NCBI GenBank assembly: GCA_029959085.1
Contig: JARWIR010000042.1
Location: 5,674,544-5,738,543 of the forward strand
DNA length: 64,000 bases
Source: Nemophila menziesii
Taxonomy: Eukaryota > Streptophyta > Magnoliopsida > Boraginales > Hydrophyllaceae
Reading direction: 5' to 3'
Part shown: piece by piece, positions 54,687 to 64,000 of the stretch
Layout: every line of letters begins with the position of its first letter
Position numbering within the stretch: position 1 is the stretch's first letter
Notes under the pieces: model-generated
Seen by the model: the letters and a program-made list of their open reading frames with translations, nothing else
What the model was told of the DNA's origin: nothing
The model's database searches: none
Translations under genes and position numbers: made by a program

Positions 54687-56433
54687 TGATGTCTCCCGAT
54701 TTGTTCTAATTATTAGCCCCTTGGAGACATCCTTTTAGGTGAATAAATGACTTGTTTGATAGACTTTTAAGCTTATTTGATCATATTGCACTTTCTTTCC
54801 TTGGAAATTAACTATTTGCAGAATCTGAGCTTTTGTGCGTAATTTTGACTATTTTTAATGCAAAGTTAATAGGTTCTTGAAAGACCAATCCAAGGAGAAA
54901 AAGTGAGAATAAAGTCTTAGTGTATTTTAGAGTGTTAGGAAGTGATTTCTAGTCGAGTTCATATTTTTAGAGTACACTTTCCTATTTTGATTTCTTGATT
55001 TATTGATTTATTCTTTTTAAGCATATGCGGTTTAATTATTTATTTAATGTGAAGCTTTTAAAGATAAATGGTAATTACTTAGAGGCCAAGTCAAGATAAA
55101 GATGAAAGGAAAGAAGATTTACATGGAAATAAGAAGATTTAGGAAAGATTTATTCAAAGGAGGAAAAGATAAAGCTGCCTTTTGAAATCTGAAATCCAGC
55201 CACGTTTTAGAGATTAAATTATAATAAAAGATTGGCTAGGATTCTGGACGAATGGTCTGCACCAATAGAAAGAGCTTTCCAAGACAAGCAGTTTCATATA
55301 TTGGAACTTCTCAAACGGATAAGTATTGAAAAAGATATGACCAAATCAAATCAGCAGAATCTTATCTTTTAGAGCTACGAATTTGAGAGACCTTGACTTG
55401 TCTTCCACTCCAAGCAAAATTCGACCTAGGTTCCTCCAACACCTATAAATACACCCCTTAACCTCCTACTTTCACACACTTCAGAGAATTACACAAGAGG
55501 CTTAAGGTTTTCAAGTCAGAGCAAGAAGGCAAGGAGAAGCTAGTGCTGGAGGAGTCTTGTTCTTCCATCATCAGTCATCTTAACCTTTAGGTTCTTTATT
55601 TTCTTTCTGTAATTCGAAACTATGAATTCATTTATTTTAATTTTAGTTTTCCATTCCGTTATGAACTAATTTCTTTAGTACTTGAGAATCGCTATATGGG
55701 TTGAACTTAATTTTGTTTAATTTATGTTTTCTGAATTTGGGATTTAATAGTTTAAATTAGATTAGGTATTTTGTGTTGACTATTATTTTGTTTTAATTAC
55801 TAATTTTGAAGTCATGAATCAAACTTAGCTCATAGTAATTAGGCTATTCCATATAGTGGCGTATGGATCACCTTGACGGGGGGTTTAATTACAGACTTAG
55901 ATAATAGACGCATAGTATCCGTTATTGACCTTGACAGACTTAACTAACCATGCAGCCAATGAGGTAAATTATTATTCATCTGAAAGTAGCTTATATTCAC
56001 CCTGACGGGGTTTGTAATACCGTAGGATAGCTCTTAGGTCCACCCTGACGGGGGCTAGGAGATATTAGAGTCCCGACTAGCATAATAATACCAGTTTAGC
56101 CCTTAAACAGAAGAATGAATTAGATAGATTAGGTGAAACCCTTGCGAGGATCAAGTACTCTCTCTCATCTAAAGTTTCAAATCTCTTTTATTTGCTTTCT
56201 TTTAATTCAGTAGTTTATTTTCTTGCATCTTAATTTATAAAACCAAACAAAAATCTTTACTTTATTTTTCTGTTAAGCAATTATACTTACTTTTCGATTA
56301 ATACCTGAGTTGTGCCTAATCCGTCCCTGCGAACGAACTCGATTTATCGAATATTACTTGGACAACCGTACACTTGCGGTGATTGTGGTTCCTTTACTTT
56401 CGCATTAATTTAATAACACACCAGGACCCACCA
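54687..56433 (+). repeat. 5' LTR of element C
   Basis: 1,747 bp, TGATGTCTCC..GGACCCACCA. The leader part has repeated short hairpin motifs ACCYTGACGGGG at 55870, 55997 and 56041. Confidence 0.93.
55444..55451 (+). promoter_or_regulatory. TATA box of element C 5' LTR
   Basis: TATAAATA in ACACCTATAAATACACCCC, identical in the 3' LTR at 63887-63894. Confidence 0.72.
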
Positions 56434-56439
56434 AGTTTT

Positions 56440-56458
56440 TGGCGCCGCTGCCGGGGAC
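56440..56458 (+). other. Primer binding site of element C
   Basis: TGGCGCCGCTGCCGGGGAC, 6 bp after the LTR (tRNA-Asp type). Confidence 0.87.
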
Positions 56459-56566
56459 GGTAGCGATTGACCCCGGTGTTAATCTTTTAGTAGTTCAATT
56501 GTTAGTTTTATTTTTCAGTTTTACGCTTTGGGTTGTTTTTCTTTCTCAGGTTTACAGGTTTGGTTT

Positions 56567-59500
56567 ATGCGTGAGGATATTGTGATTCTTGCAAATCCCG
56601 AAAACCTAGTTCGTGAAGCAAACAAAAGAAAGAGAGACGCTAAGGCAAAAGAGTTAGAGGAGCAATTAGCAAGAGAAACAATGGCTGGTCAACTCAACCC
56701 AGCTGCTCCGCGAAACAATGATCCGTGGTTCGTCAATGGCCCTACAGAAGCTCCGTTTCGTGTTCATGCCCTTGGAATTGGCCCTGCAAATATTAATGTC
56801 GAGAGATTCAGACCCGATCTTGGTATGTTATCTCAGTTTCAGAGTTATGGCAATTTCCGAGGAGCACCTACCGAAGATCTAATCCGTGCTGTACAGAAGT
56901 TCATGCAAATTTGCGATTCGTATATTACGGAAGGAGTAACTAAAGAGCAAATATATTTTGCTCATTTTACATACTTTGTTATTGATGGAGCAAGTGAGTG
57001 GCATGATTCTCAAGAACCCAGAACAATTACAACATGGGACGCATTACAAACCGCGTTCTTCGATCGATACTACCCAACGAATATGAGATTAGATGCGCAA
57101 GTTGAATTAACATCATTCAAGCAAGAGGAAGACGAGACTTTGGGTAGAAGTTGGAAGAGATTTCAGATTTGCTTACGAAGAGTCCCTGATCATGGCCTCA
57201 CAGAAGTTCAACAAATGAAGATATTTTACCGAGGACTTGATGGCTCTTCAAGAAAGGATCTAGACTTGCTTTGTGGTGGTGGATTCCTACAAGTACAACC
57301 AGTTCATGCGAAGATTATTTTGAATAGAACTGTAACAAATGAACTTGGTTGGAACACTGTAAGAACACCTGTTCGAGGTGGAAATACTGCGTCAATTGAA
57401 GAAAAATTCACCGCCATGGAAAACAAACTCGAACAACAACTGAAACAGCTTACCCTAGCTGTTACAAAAGGTGCTACTGGTAAAAGAGCAGATGTTAATG
57501 TTACACAAGAAGTTTATGGATGTTCTAACTGTGGTACACAAGATCATGATTGGGAGACCTGTCAAAACAATCCAGAATCCGTAATGTTCGTATCCAACCG
57601 AGGAAATTACAATTCAAGTGGTCAAGGCTATCAACCGAATAGAAACCATCCGGGTTTCCAATATTCAAATCCAAATGGGGCTGCTAATCCAACTTATGCA
57701 TATCAACCACGCCCCCAAGGAAACAACTTTCAACCAAGACCTCAGAACAACTACCAAGGTGGACAAGCATACGGAAATCAAGTGCAGAGACAACCTCCTC
57801 AAGATGCTTATACCGAAACCATGAACCAGAAAGCTTTACCTGCTCAACCTCAAGAAGGTGCTCTAGATGTTCAACAAACCTTGACAACACTAATCAGCAT
57901 TCAACAATCTACAGCCGCAGCACTTAAATTGATAGAAACTCAGATGGCACAGATAAATAAGCAATTAAATCAACGTCAGCAAGGACATTTACCAAGTGAC
58001 ACTGAAGAACCCAAGAAAAGAGAAGATTGTAATGCAGTGACACTTAGAAGTGGTAAGAATCTTCCACCACCTCCTTTTCCCGTAATGAAAGAAAAAGAAA
58101 CAACTGTGAAAGAGAAACCGGTAAAAGATGTGGGGGAGAAAGAAGATGAACCTGAAGTAATAGAAGTGGAGAAGATTCCGGAAAAGCCAAAGAAGCCAGA
58201 TACTACAGTAACCCGTCCTCCTCCACCTTTTCCCTCGAGAGTTCAGAAGAAAGGCGATATGGCTGACTATCAGAAATTCTTGAATGTGGTACGTGGTCTT
58301 AATATTAACATTCCATTCTTAGATGCCATTAGAGACGTGCCGAAATATGTCAAATTCCTGAAGAGAGCCATCGCCAACAAAAGACCACACCTTGAGAATG
58401 AGATGATAGGTTTACCTGAAGAATGTAGTGCCATATGCCAAAGCAAATTGCCACCAAAACTACTTGATCCATGGAGTTTTACAATTCCTATTTACATTGG
58501 CAATGAGTGGCAAGGTAAAGCTTTGTGTGATTTGGGAGCAAGCATCAATCTCATGCCCAAATCAATTTTCGAGATGTTGAAGATAGGAGAAGCAAGGCCG
58601 ACATCCATGGTCCTACAAATGGCTGACAGATCCCTCGTACATCCAGAGGGACGCATAGAAGATGTTCTCGTCAAGGCAGGTACTTTAATTTTTCCTGTCG
58701 ATTTCGTTATTCTTGAATACGACGCGGATAGGAATGTCCCCATCATTTTGGGACGACCATTCCTAGCCACGGGGCGTACTGTTATTAATGTAGAAAACGG
58801 AGAATTGACAATGCGAATCCAAGACGAGGAGGTAAAGTTCAACGTGTTTAGGGCAATGAAGTTTCCAGATTTGCAAGAAGACTGTTTCCAATTGGACATG
58901 ATTGACTTAGCCACACGAGAAGTATGGGAATACATGAACTTCATTGATATCTTGCAAGCTGCCCTAACACTTGACTTACCAAAACCAATTGAAGAGTTAG
59001 CCGAAACAGTGGCAGCTCTTAACTCTGGATATCCGAAGCAGAAGCGTCTCACTTATGAACCTGTCAGAGAGCCGGGGGAGATAGTTCTTAAAAATAAACC
59101 ATCTATCGAAGCTCCCCCGAAATTAGAAGAAAAGCCGCTTCCGACACACCTGAGGTATGCGTATTTGGGTACTAACAAAACTCTGGCTGTTATTGTTTCA
59201 GCTACTTTAACAGGTCTTCAAGAAGAAAAACTGTTGCGCATCCTACGAGCTAACAAAGAGGCGATTGGTTGGACTATTGCTGACATCAAAGGCATTAGTC
59301 CTTCCTATTACCAACACAAGATCATTCTGGACGATGAAAATGCGCTCTCAATCGAAGAACAAAGAAGATTGATGCCAGCTATGAAGGAAGTAGTGAAGAA
59401 AGAGGTTATCAAGTTGCTAGATGCGGGAATTATCTATCCCATAGCTAGCAGCGAATGGGTGAGTCCGGTTCAATGCGTACCAAAGAAGGGTGGTATTACT

Positions 59501-60250
59501 ACCATCTTGAATGAACAGAATGAAGCCATACCCTCGAGGACCGTTGTTGGTTGGAGAGTGTGTATGGACTATCGTAAGTTGAACAAGGCCACCAGAAAAG
59601 ATCACTTCCCTCTTCCGTTTATTGATCAAATGTTAGACAAGCTAGCTGGTAGAGAATATTATTGCTTTTTGGATGGATATTCAGGATACAATCAGATTTA
59701 TGTGGATCCAAAAGACCAACACAAGACAACCTTTACATGTCCTTTTGGTACCTTTTCCTTCAGAAGGATGCCATTTCGATTATGTAATGCACCTGCTACT
59801 TTTCAAAGATGTATGATGGCGATTTTTTGGGACATGATCGATGATTTCCTTGAGGTATTTATGGATGACTTCTCTGTATTTGGTGATAACTTTGAGGAGT
59901 GCTTGCGGAATTTGGAGAAGGTGTTAGTTAGATGCAAGGAAAATGATTTGGTTTTGAACTGGGAAAAATGTCACATTATGGTTCGTGAAGGTATAGTGTT
60001 GGGACAGAGGGTCCTAAAATACAACTCCAAGTCCAGTAATTATCCGGGATAGTTGAGATCAAAGTGGTCTGGTCCCTACATAGTGACCAAAGTTACGCCT
60101 CATGGAGCTATCGAGATTGAGCATCCAACTGAGCACCGCACCTTTATGGTGAACGGTCATCGTTTGAAAATCTATCATGGAGGCGAGGATACTAATCGTA
60201 TGGTGGATCCACATCCGGGAGAGGTCATGTACCTCCTTGAAGCTGAATAG
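56567..60250 (+). pseudogene. gag-pol: Athila gag-pol polyprotein with RNase H-integrase deletion (element C)
   Basis: Open from ATG 56567 (MREDIVILANPENL) to a TAG at 60050, 1,161 residues, then in frame to 60250. Gag: FFDRYYPTNMRLDAQ and knuckle CSNCGTQDHDWETC (residues about 319-332). A Pro/Lys/Glu linker follows. Protease: ALCDLGASINLMP, catalytic Asp about residue 655. RT: WVSPVQCVPKKGG, VCMDYRKLNKATRKDHFPLP, HKTTFTCPFGTFSFRRMPF and FMDDFSVFG (Asp about 1100-1101). The usual MPFGL reads MPFRL. After GIVLGQ the frame jumps to RVLKYNSKSSNYPG, which in A lies at the end of integrase. RT connection, RNase H and the integrase zinc and DDE regions are deleted in frame. Confidence 0.9.
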
Positions 60251-61195
60251 ATGCGAGAGGTAACCCGTCGAGCTTAACGACGTTAAACAAAAGCCATTTC
60301 AATGTATATTAGTTTATTGCTTTCAGTTTTTTTCAATTCCTAGTGTACAATTCTAAGTTAGTGTCAAGTTTTAGTGTCTACTTTTAAAGAAATGAGAAGG
60401 GTATTGTGTTGATAGTGCAGGAATCGAGTTTCGGGTGCTAGGAGAAATTGTTTGGAGAATTCAAGGCTGGCACGGACTACCCCGCGGTGTACCCCCTATA
60501 CCGCAGGGATGTACCGCGCCCCAAAAACCCGTACCACGGGTTGCGCACCACGGGTTTTATCCAGAAGCAAGAAAAAATGAAGCTGATAGCCGCGGTACAC
60601 CGCGCCCTATACCGCGCCCCAAAAACCCGTACCACGGGGTGTGTACCGCGGGTTTTTTGACGGAGTACGTGCGGACTACCCCATGCACCGCACCCCTGCA
60701 CCGCAGGGCAAAAACCCGTACTACGGGGTGCTAGCACGGGGTTAAGACAGAAGCGAGAAAAATCAAACCAACAGCGCTGCGGTGTACCCCGCAGACTACC
60801 CATGCACCGCAGGGATGCACCGCGCCAGGCGGTTTGTGAAGAGTTCGAAGCCCAGTCAACTTCTAAACTTAAGGAGATAAACCCTAGCCTCTTCCATACG
60901 AATTTTCCAGCTCCCAACCCTATAAAAACACCTTGAAGCTTGATCAAACCTCCACAACAAACACATTAACATCATTAAATCTCTCCTCCATCCTCCATAA
61001 ACATAACCTCTCCATCAAATTCATCACAAAACACCATTAAACACAACCAAGATCATCAAGCTTTCCAGAGTTCTTCCAAGATTCATCAAGAAAACAACCT
61101 CCTTCATCTAATCCAAGCAAGAAACTCAAGCTATACCAAGTTTTCTTAACTTTATTCTATCCTTGGTATAACTTGAGTTTGGGGTCAATTCAACC
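60251..61195 (+). other. Element C post-pol leader with GC-rich palindromic array
   Basis: Non-coding. At 60470-60835 repeats of CGCGGTGTACC, GCGGTACACCGC (60592-60603), CACCGCACCCCTGCACCGC, CCCGTACCACGGG and GCGGACTACCCC. The following part is an A/C-rich leader (60950-61130), then ACTTGAGTTTGGGGTCAA before ORF3. Same architecture as A and D. Confidence 0.75.
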
Positions 61196-61665
61196 ATGAC
61201 AAACAGAACAGATGCTTTGGATTACAAGAGGAGGTGTTGTATCCTAGGGAAGAACAAGAATTTGCCTGGTTCTACACTTGAAAAGGCCATCAACCTTGAT
61301 GCGCCTACTGAAGAAACACATGAAGAAAACACACCAGGACCTCGATTCCTGCACCACCACAACACAAGAAATTCACAGCAAGGATGAGGGTATCATCAAA
61401 GCCTGAAGAACAGACACCAATCCAAGATCAAGGTTCTTCTTCTTCTCCGAATGATTCTTACACACCCCCATGGGCTATCAAACATCAACAACAAATTGAT
61501 CATCTAATAAAACAAGTCTTAGCACTTTGGGAGGAAATTGCCAAGATGAATTCAACAAGGAGTAAGGTAACTTTGAACATGGATATTGATAATAATTCTT
61601 CTTCTTCGGAGGAGGACATGATGGATCTTTATGGCCAGGTACCCCGTTCTAATTCTTCTTCTTAA
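61196..61665 (+). pseudogene. Short ORF3-like frame of element C
   Basis: Two overlapping frames (61196-61387 and 61384-61665, ATGA overlap) align end to end with the single short frame of A, so I read one gene with a 1-bp frameshift. N-terminus MTNRTDALDYKRRC, then KNKNLPGSTLEKAINLD. C-terminus IQDQGSSSSPND, PPWAIKHQQQIDHL (heptad-like), an acidic Ser-rich run, and LYGQVPRSNSSS. Both ends are conserved in A. The central transposon-protein domain of D and B is absent. Function unknown. Confidence 0.6.
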
Positions 61666-61727
61666 TTGATGGTAGACACTAGTTAGGTAGTTTTAGTTTA
61701 ATTTTATTGCTTTATTAAGTCTTTTTC

Positions 61728-61765
61728 GAGTCGTGGGGACACGACTCACTTTTGAGTTTGGGGTG
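61728..61765 (+). promoter_or_regulatory. Post-ORF3 hairpin of element C with polypurine-like motif
   Basis: GAGTCGTG-GGGA-CACGACTC (61728-61747), followed by ACTTTTGAGTTTGGGGTGGGG. Perfect 8-bp stem. Confidence 0.8.
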
Positions 61766-63093
61766 GGGTTCGTTGCCTCATCCCATTTTTTTGTGATTTA
61801 CATGCTTTAAATCTTAGGGTTGCGATGACTGTAGAAAATTTTAATGCCCCCATCAAGCATGCTTTTCATGAATTAATGATAGAAAATAGTTGACTTTAGG
61901 AGTTAGTATGAAGCTGAACTTTGATTGCATGCAAGTATGAGATAATTGATAGGAAAAAAATTAACGAACAATGCAAAAGAAGTAAACTTGTGCTTAAGGA
62001 TAATAGGTGGTTTGTAGAACGCGAGATCTAAATGAGTAGAGAACCCACTTAGGTATGAACTAGAGGCAAGTTGTGTAAATAGGAAGATGATAGAGGCAGT
62101 TCTTTGTTAGCCCTTTGAATCCTTTTTGGCCTTCTATCCCTGAATTAATTTTATCCTTCTTAGACAAATTTTTAGCCTTTAAGCCTTTCTTTTGTCGCCA
62201 CATTATAAGCCAATTTCCCTTTAGATTATTAGGCATGACCATATGACCCGCACTTGAATCACCATCCTGAGACTTCCTGTCTTGAGCTTGAGTTTGGGGT
62301 GGTGGGTCCACTATATGGGAATTTACATTGGGATGGGAATTTTTGAGCTTATCAATGATGCTTTGTGCTATATTTTGATGATGATTCACAGGTTTATTGT
62401 ATTGTAACCGTTTGTCGGGGTAATAGTGAATGGAAAAGAAGCTTCGAGCTCAAGTTATGAATAGGCATAACTATGAAAAAGAGCATGATATCTCAATCCT
62501 CAAAAAGGGAGTCATAGCTATACGAAAAAACGAATGATTTGAAAAGATTATACATATTCGGACCGGCAAAGTGGAAATTTTTATGTGAATCATCCTTAGG
62601 GCTTATTGGGTTAATTTTGGGACGCTAATTAAGCGCGTCAATTGGGTTGAGTGAGAACGTTATTCGAGTGTAAACTCAAGCTCTTGGACAGTTTGTTGAT
62701 GGTAAGTGAGGAGAGAGCCAAAAGCTCACTTCAAATTTACCAAATATACATACCATACCGTCCTTAAGCCTACGCTAAAACCGTAAAGACCTTGTGATTC
62801 CTAGATGCACAGTGAGTTAATAGGGATTATTCTAAGTGGAACATTCAACACAAGTAAAGATCGAGGAACACCTTATAGCCACCATCTTGAGATATGTAAT
62901 AAGCGTAACCTTCTAGCATTGTGAAATTAATTTTGGGATTGATATTGTTTTGCATTTGATTTTGCATGATAAGTATATGTGTATATTAATTCCTAGGGTA
63001 GCCTATATGAAATTTGTTTTAAGTTTTGCTTTGGGATTATTTTCTAGTTTCTACCTTCTGCGTTCACCTAAAAGATCCTTTGTTTTTATTTTA
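61766..63093 (+). other. 3' untranslated region of element C
   Basis: Non-coding tail with the family blocks CATATGACCCGCACTTGAATCACC (62240-62263), GAGCTTGAGTTTGGGGTGGTGGG (62284-62306) and GTGAGGAGAGAGCCAAAAGCTCAC (62706-62729). It is the uninterrupted counterpart of the Tourist insertion site in B (about 62780). Confidence 0.65.
62060..62389 (-). CDS. Possible antisense frame in element C tail
   Basis: A 109-codon minus-strand frame containing VDPPPQTQAQ, DSSAGHMVMPNN and WRQKKGLKAK. The antisense strand of B gives MDPPPQTQAR, DRDSSAGHL and WRQKKRLKA with stops, and D gives VDPSPQTQA and DSSAGHM. Antisense genes are known in some plant Ty3/gypsy elements. The block also contains a conserved polypurine-like motif on the sense strand, so nucleotide constraint may explain the similarity. 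Low confidence as a gene. Confidence 0.25.
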   Translation of the reverse strand: MNHHQNIAQSIIDKLKNSHPNVNSHIVDPPPQTQAQDRKSQDGDSSAGHMVMPNNLKGNWLIMWRQKKGLKAKNLSKKDKINSGIEGQKGFKGLTKNCLYHLPIYTTCL

Positions 63094-63127
63094 CTTTGTC
63101 GGGACGACAAAGGTTTGAGTTTGGGGT
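63094..63127 (+). promoter_or_regulatory. PPT-proximal hairpin and polypurine tract of element C
   Basis: CTTTGTCG-GGA-CGACAAAG (63094-63112), then GTTTGAGTTTGGGGTCT before the 3' LTR. Same stem as B; three compensated pairs differ from A, D and E. Confidence 0.83.
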
Positions 63128-63129
63128 CT

Positions 63130-64000
63130 TGATGTCTCCCGATTTGTTCTAATTATTAGCCCCTTGGAGACATCCTTTTAGGTGAATAAATGACTTGTTT
63201 GATAGACTTTTAAGCTTATTTGATCATATTGCACTTTCTCCCCTTGGAAATTAACTATTTGCAGAATCTGAGCTTTTGTGCGTAAATTTGACTATTTTTA
63301 ATGCAAAGTTAATAGGTTCTTGAAAGACCAATCCAAGGAGAAAAAGTGAGAATAAAGTCTTAGTGTATTTTAGAGTGTTAGGAAGTGATTTCTAGTCGAG
63401 TTTCTATTTTTAGAGTACACTTTCCTATTTTGATTTCTTGATTTATTGATTTATTCTTTTTAAGCATATGCGGTTTAATTATTTATTTAATGTGAAGCTT
63501 TTAAAGATAAATGGTAATTACTTAGAGGCCAAGTCAAGATAAAGATGAAAGGAAAGAAGATTTACATGGAAATAAGAAGATTTAGGAAAGATTTATTCAA
63601 AGGAGGAAAAGATAAAGCTGCCTTTTGAAATCTGAAATCCAGCCACGTTTTAGAGATTAAATTATAATAAAAGATTGGCTAGGATTCTGAATGAATGGTC
63701 TGCACCAATAGAAAGAGCTTTCCAAGACAAGCAGTTTCATATATTGGAACTTCTCAAACGGATAAGTATTGAAAAAGATATGACCAAATCAAATCCGCAA
63801 AATCTTATCTTTTAGAGCTACGAATTTGAGAGTCCTTGACTTGTCTTCCACTCCAAGCAAAATTCGACCTAGGTTCCTCCAACACCTATAAATACACCCC
63901 TTAACCTCCTACTTTCACACACTTCAGAGAATTACACAAGAGGCTTAAGGTTTTCAAGTCAGAGCAAGAAGGCAAGGAGAAGCTAGTGCTGGAGGAGTCC
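63130..64000 (+). repeat. 3' LTR of element C, cut by the window end
   Basis: First 871 bp of an LTR expected to be about 1,747 bp. TATAAATA at 63887-63894. Nearly identical to the 5' LTR. Confidence 0.92.

Larger units (their letters stand above)
54687..64000 (+). mobile_element. Athila-type LTR retrotransposon C, internally deleted, young
   Basis: Starts in the CACTA remnant (preceding 5 bp ACTAT) and runs off the window in its 3' LTR. 5' LTR 54687-56433, PBS, a long gag-protease-RT frame, integrase tail, GC-rich array, short ORF3, structured 3' region, 3' LTR from 63130. Over the 871 bp of 3' LTR visible I count about 11 differences from the 5' LTR, i.e. close to 99% identity. RNase H and most of integrase are deleted. 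Confidence 0.92.

Noticed and set aside
58492..59052. 186-codon minus-strand frame opposite the protease of element C
   Set aside because: It mirrors the long gag-pol frame. The similar antisense frame in A (17248-17637) exists only because the protease frame does. No domain.

Overview
This is a plant nuclear DNA window, most likely from a eudicot with an AT-rich, repeat-rich genome. It is a nest of transposable elements with no convincing host gene. The evidence for a plant is a set of Athila-type Ty3/gypsy retrotransposons (tRNA-Asp-like PBS, gag-pol, a separate ORF3), a plant L1-type LINE with an RNase H tail, a CACTA transposase remnant, and hAT, Stowaway, Tourist and Mutator-like non-autonomous elements. 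The exact species cannot be read from the sequence.

Layout. 1-6.0 kb: a Stowaway-like MITE, two non-autonomous hAT elements and two 5'-truncated LINE tails. 6.3-13.0 kb: a full-length but dead L1-type LINE on the minus strand, flanked by an 11-bp target duplication. It sits in an LTR fragment whose sister copy at about 31-33.9 kb lacks the LINE. 13.6-29.4 kb: Athila element A (+), old and degenerate, inserted in another LINE fragment. A carries a non-coding LTR element (22.1-26.6 kb, minus strand, LARD-like). 31.2-32.8 kb: a Mutator-like element in the second LTR copy, followed by a hAT element. 34.3-35.2 kb and 54.2-54.7 kb: two halves of a CACTA transposase remnant, split by Athila element B (35.2-54.2 kb, minus). 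B holds a Tourist-like MITE, element D (38.8-48.7 kb, +, inserted inside B's ORF3) and the 3' end of a further element E. 54.7 kb to the window end: Athila element C (+), whose 3' LTR runs off the window.

How the parts work. Gag packages the RNA, protease and reverse transcriptase/RNase H process and copy it, integrase inserts it, and ORF3 encodes an extra protein of unknown function placed where retroviruses have env. Every Athila copy here is defective. A has point mutations in protease and RT catalytic residues, B and E have lost pol, C lacks RNase H and the integrase core, and D lacks RT, RNase H and the integrase core but keeps an open 400-codon ORF3.

The strongest unexplained signal is non-coding. 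All the Athila copies share a structured 3' region. Two hairpins, each followed by a TTGAGTT(T)GGGG polypurine-like motif, keep their pairing through compensatory base changes between copies. The same motif recurs at four matching places per element. Arrays of a palindromic core, CGGT-RY-ACCG, lie between pol and ORF3 in A, C and D, and the same core is also found in the LTR of the unrelated LARD-like element.
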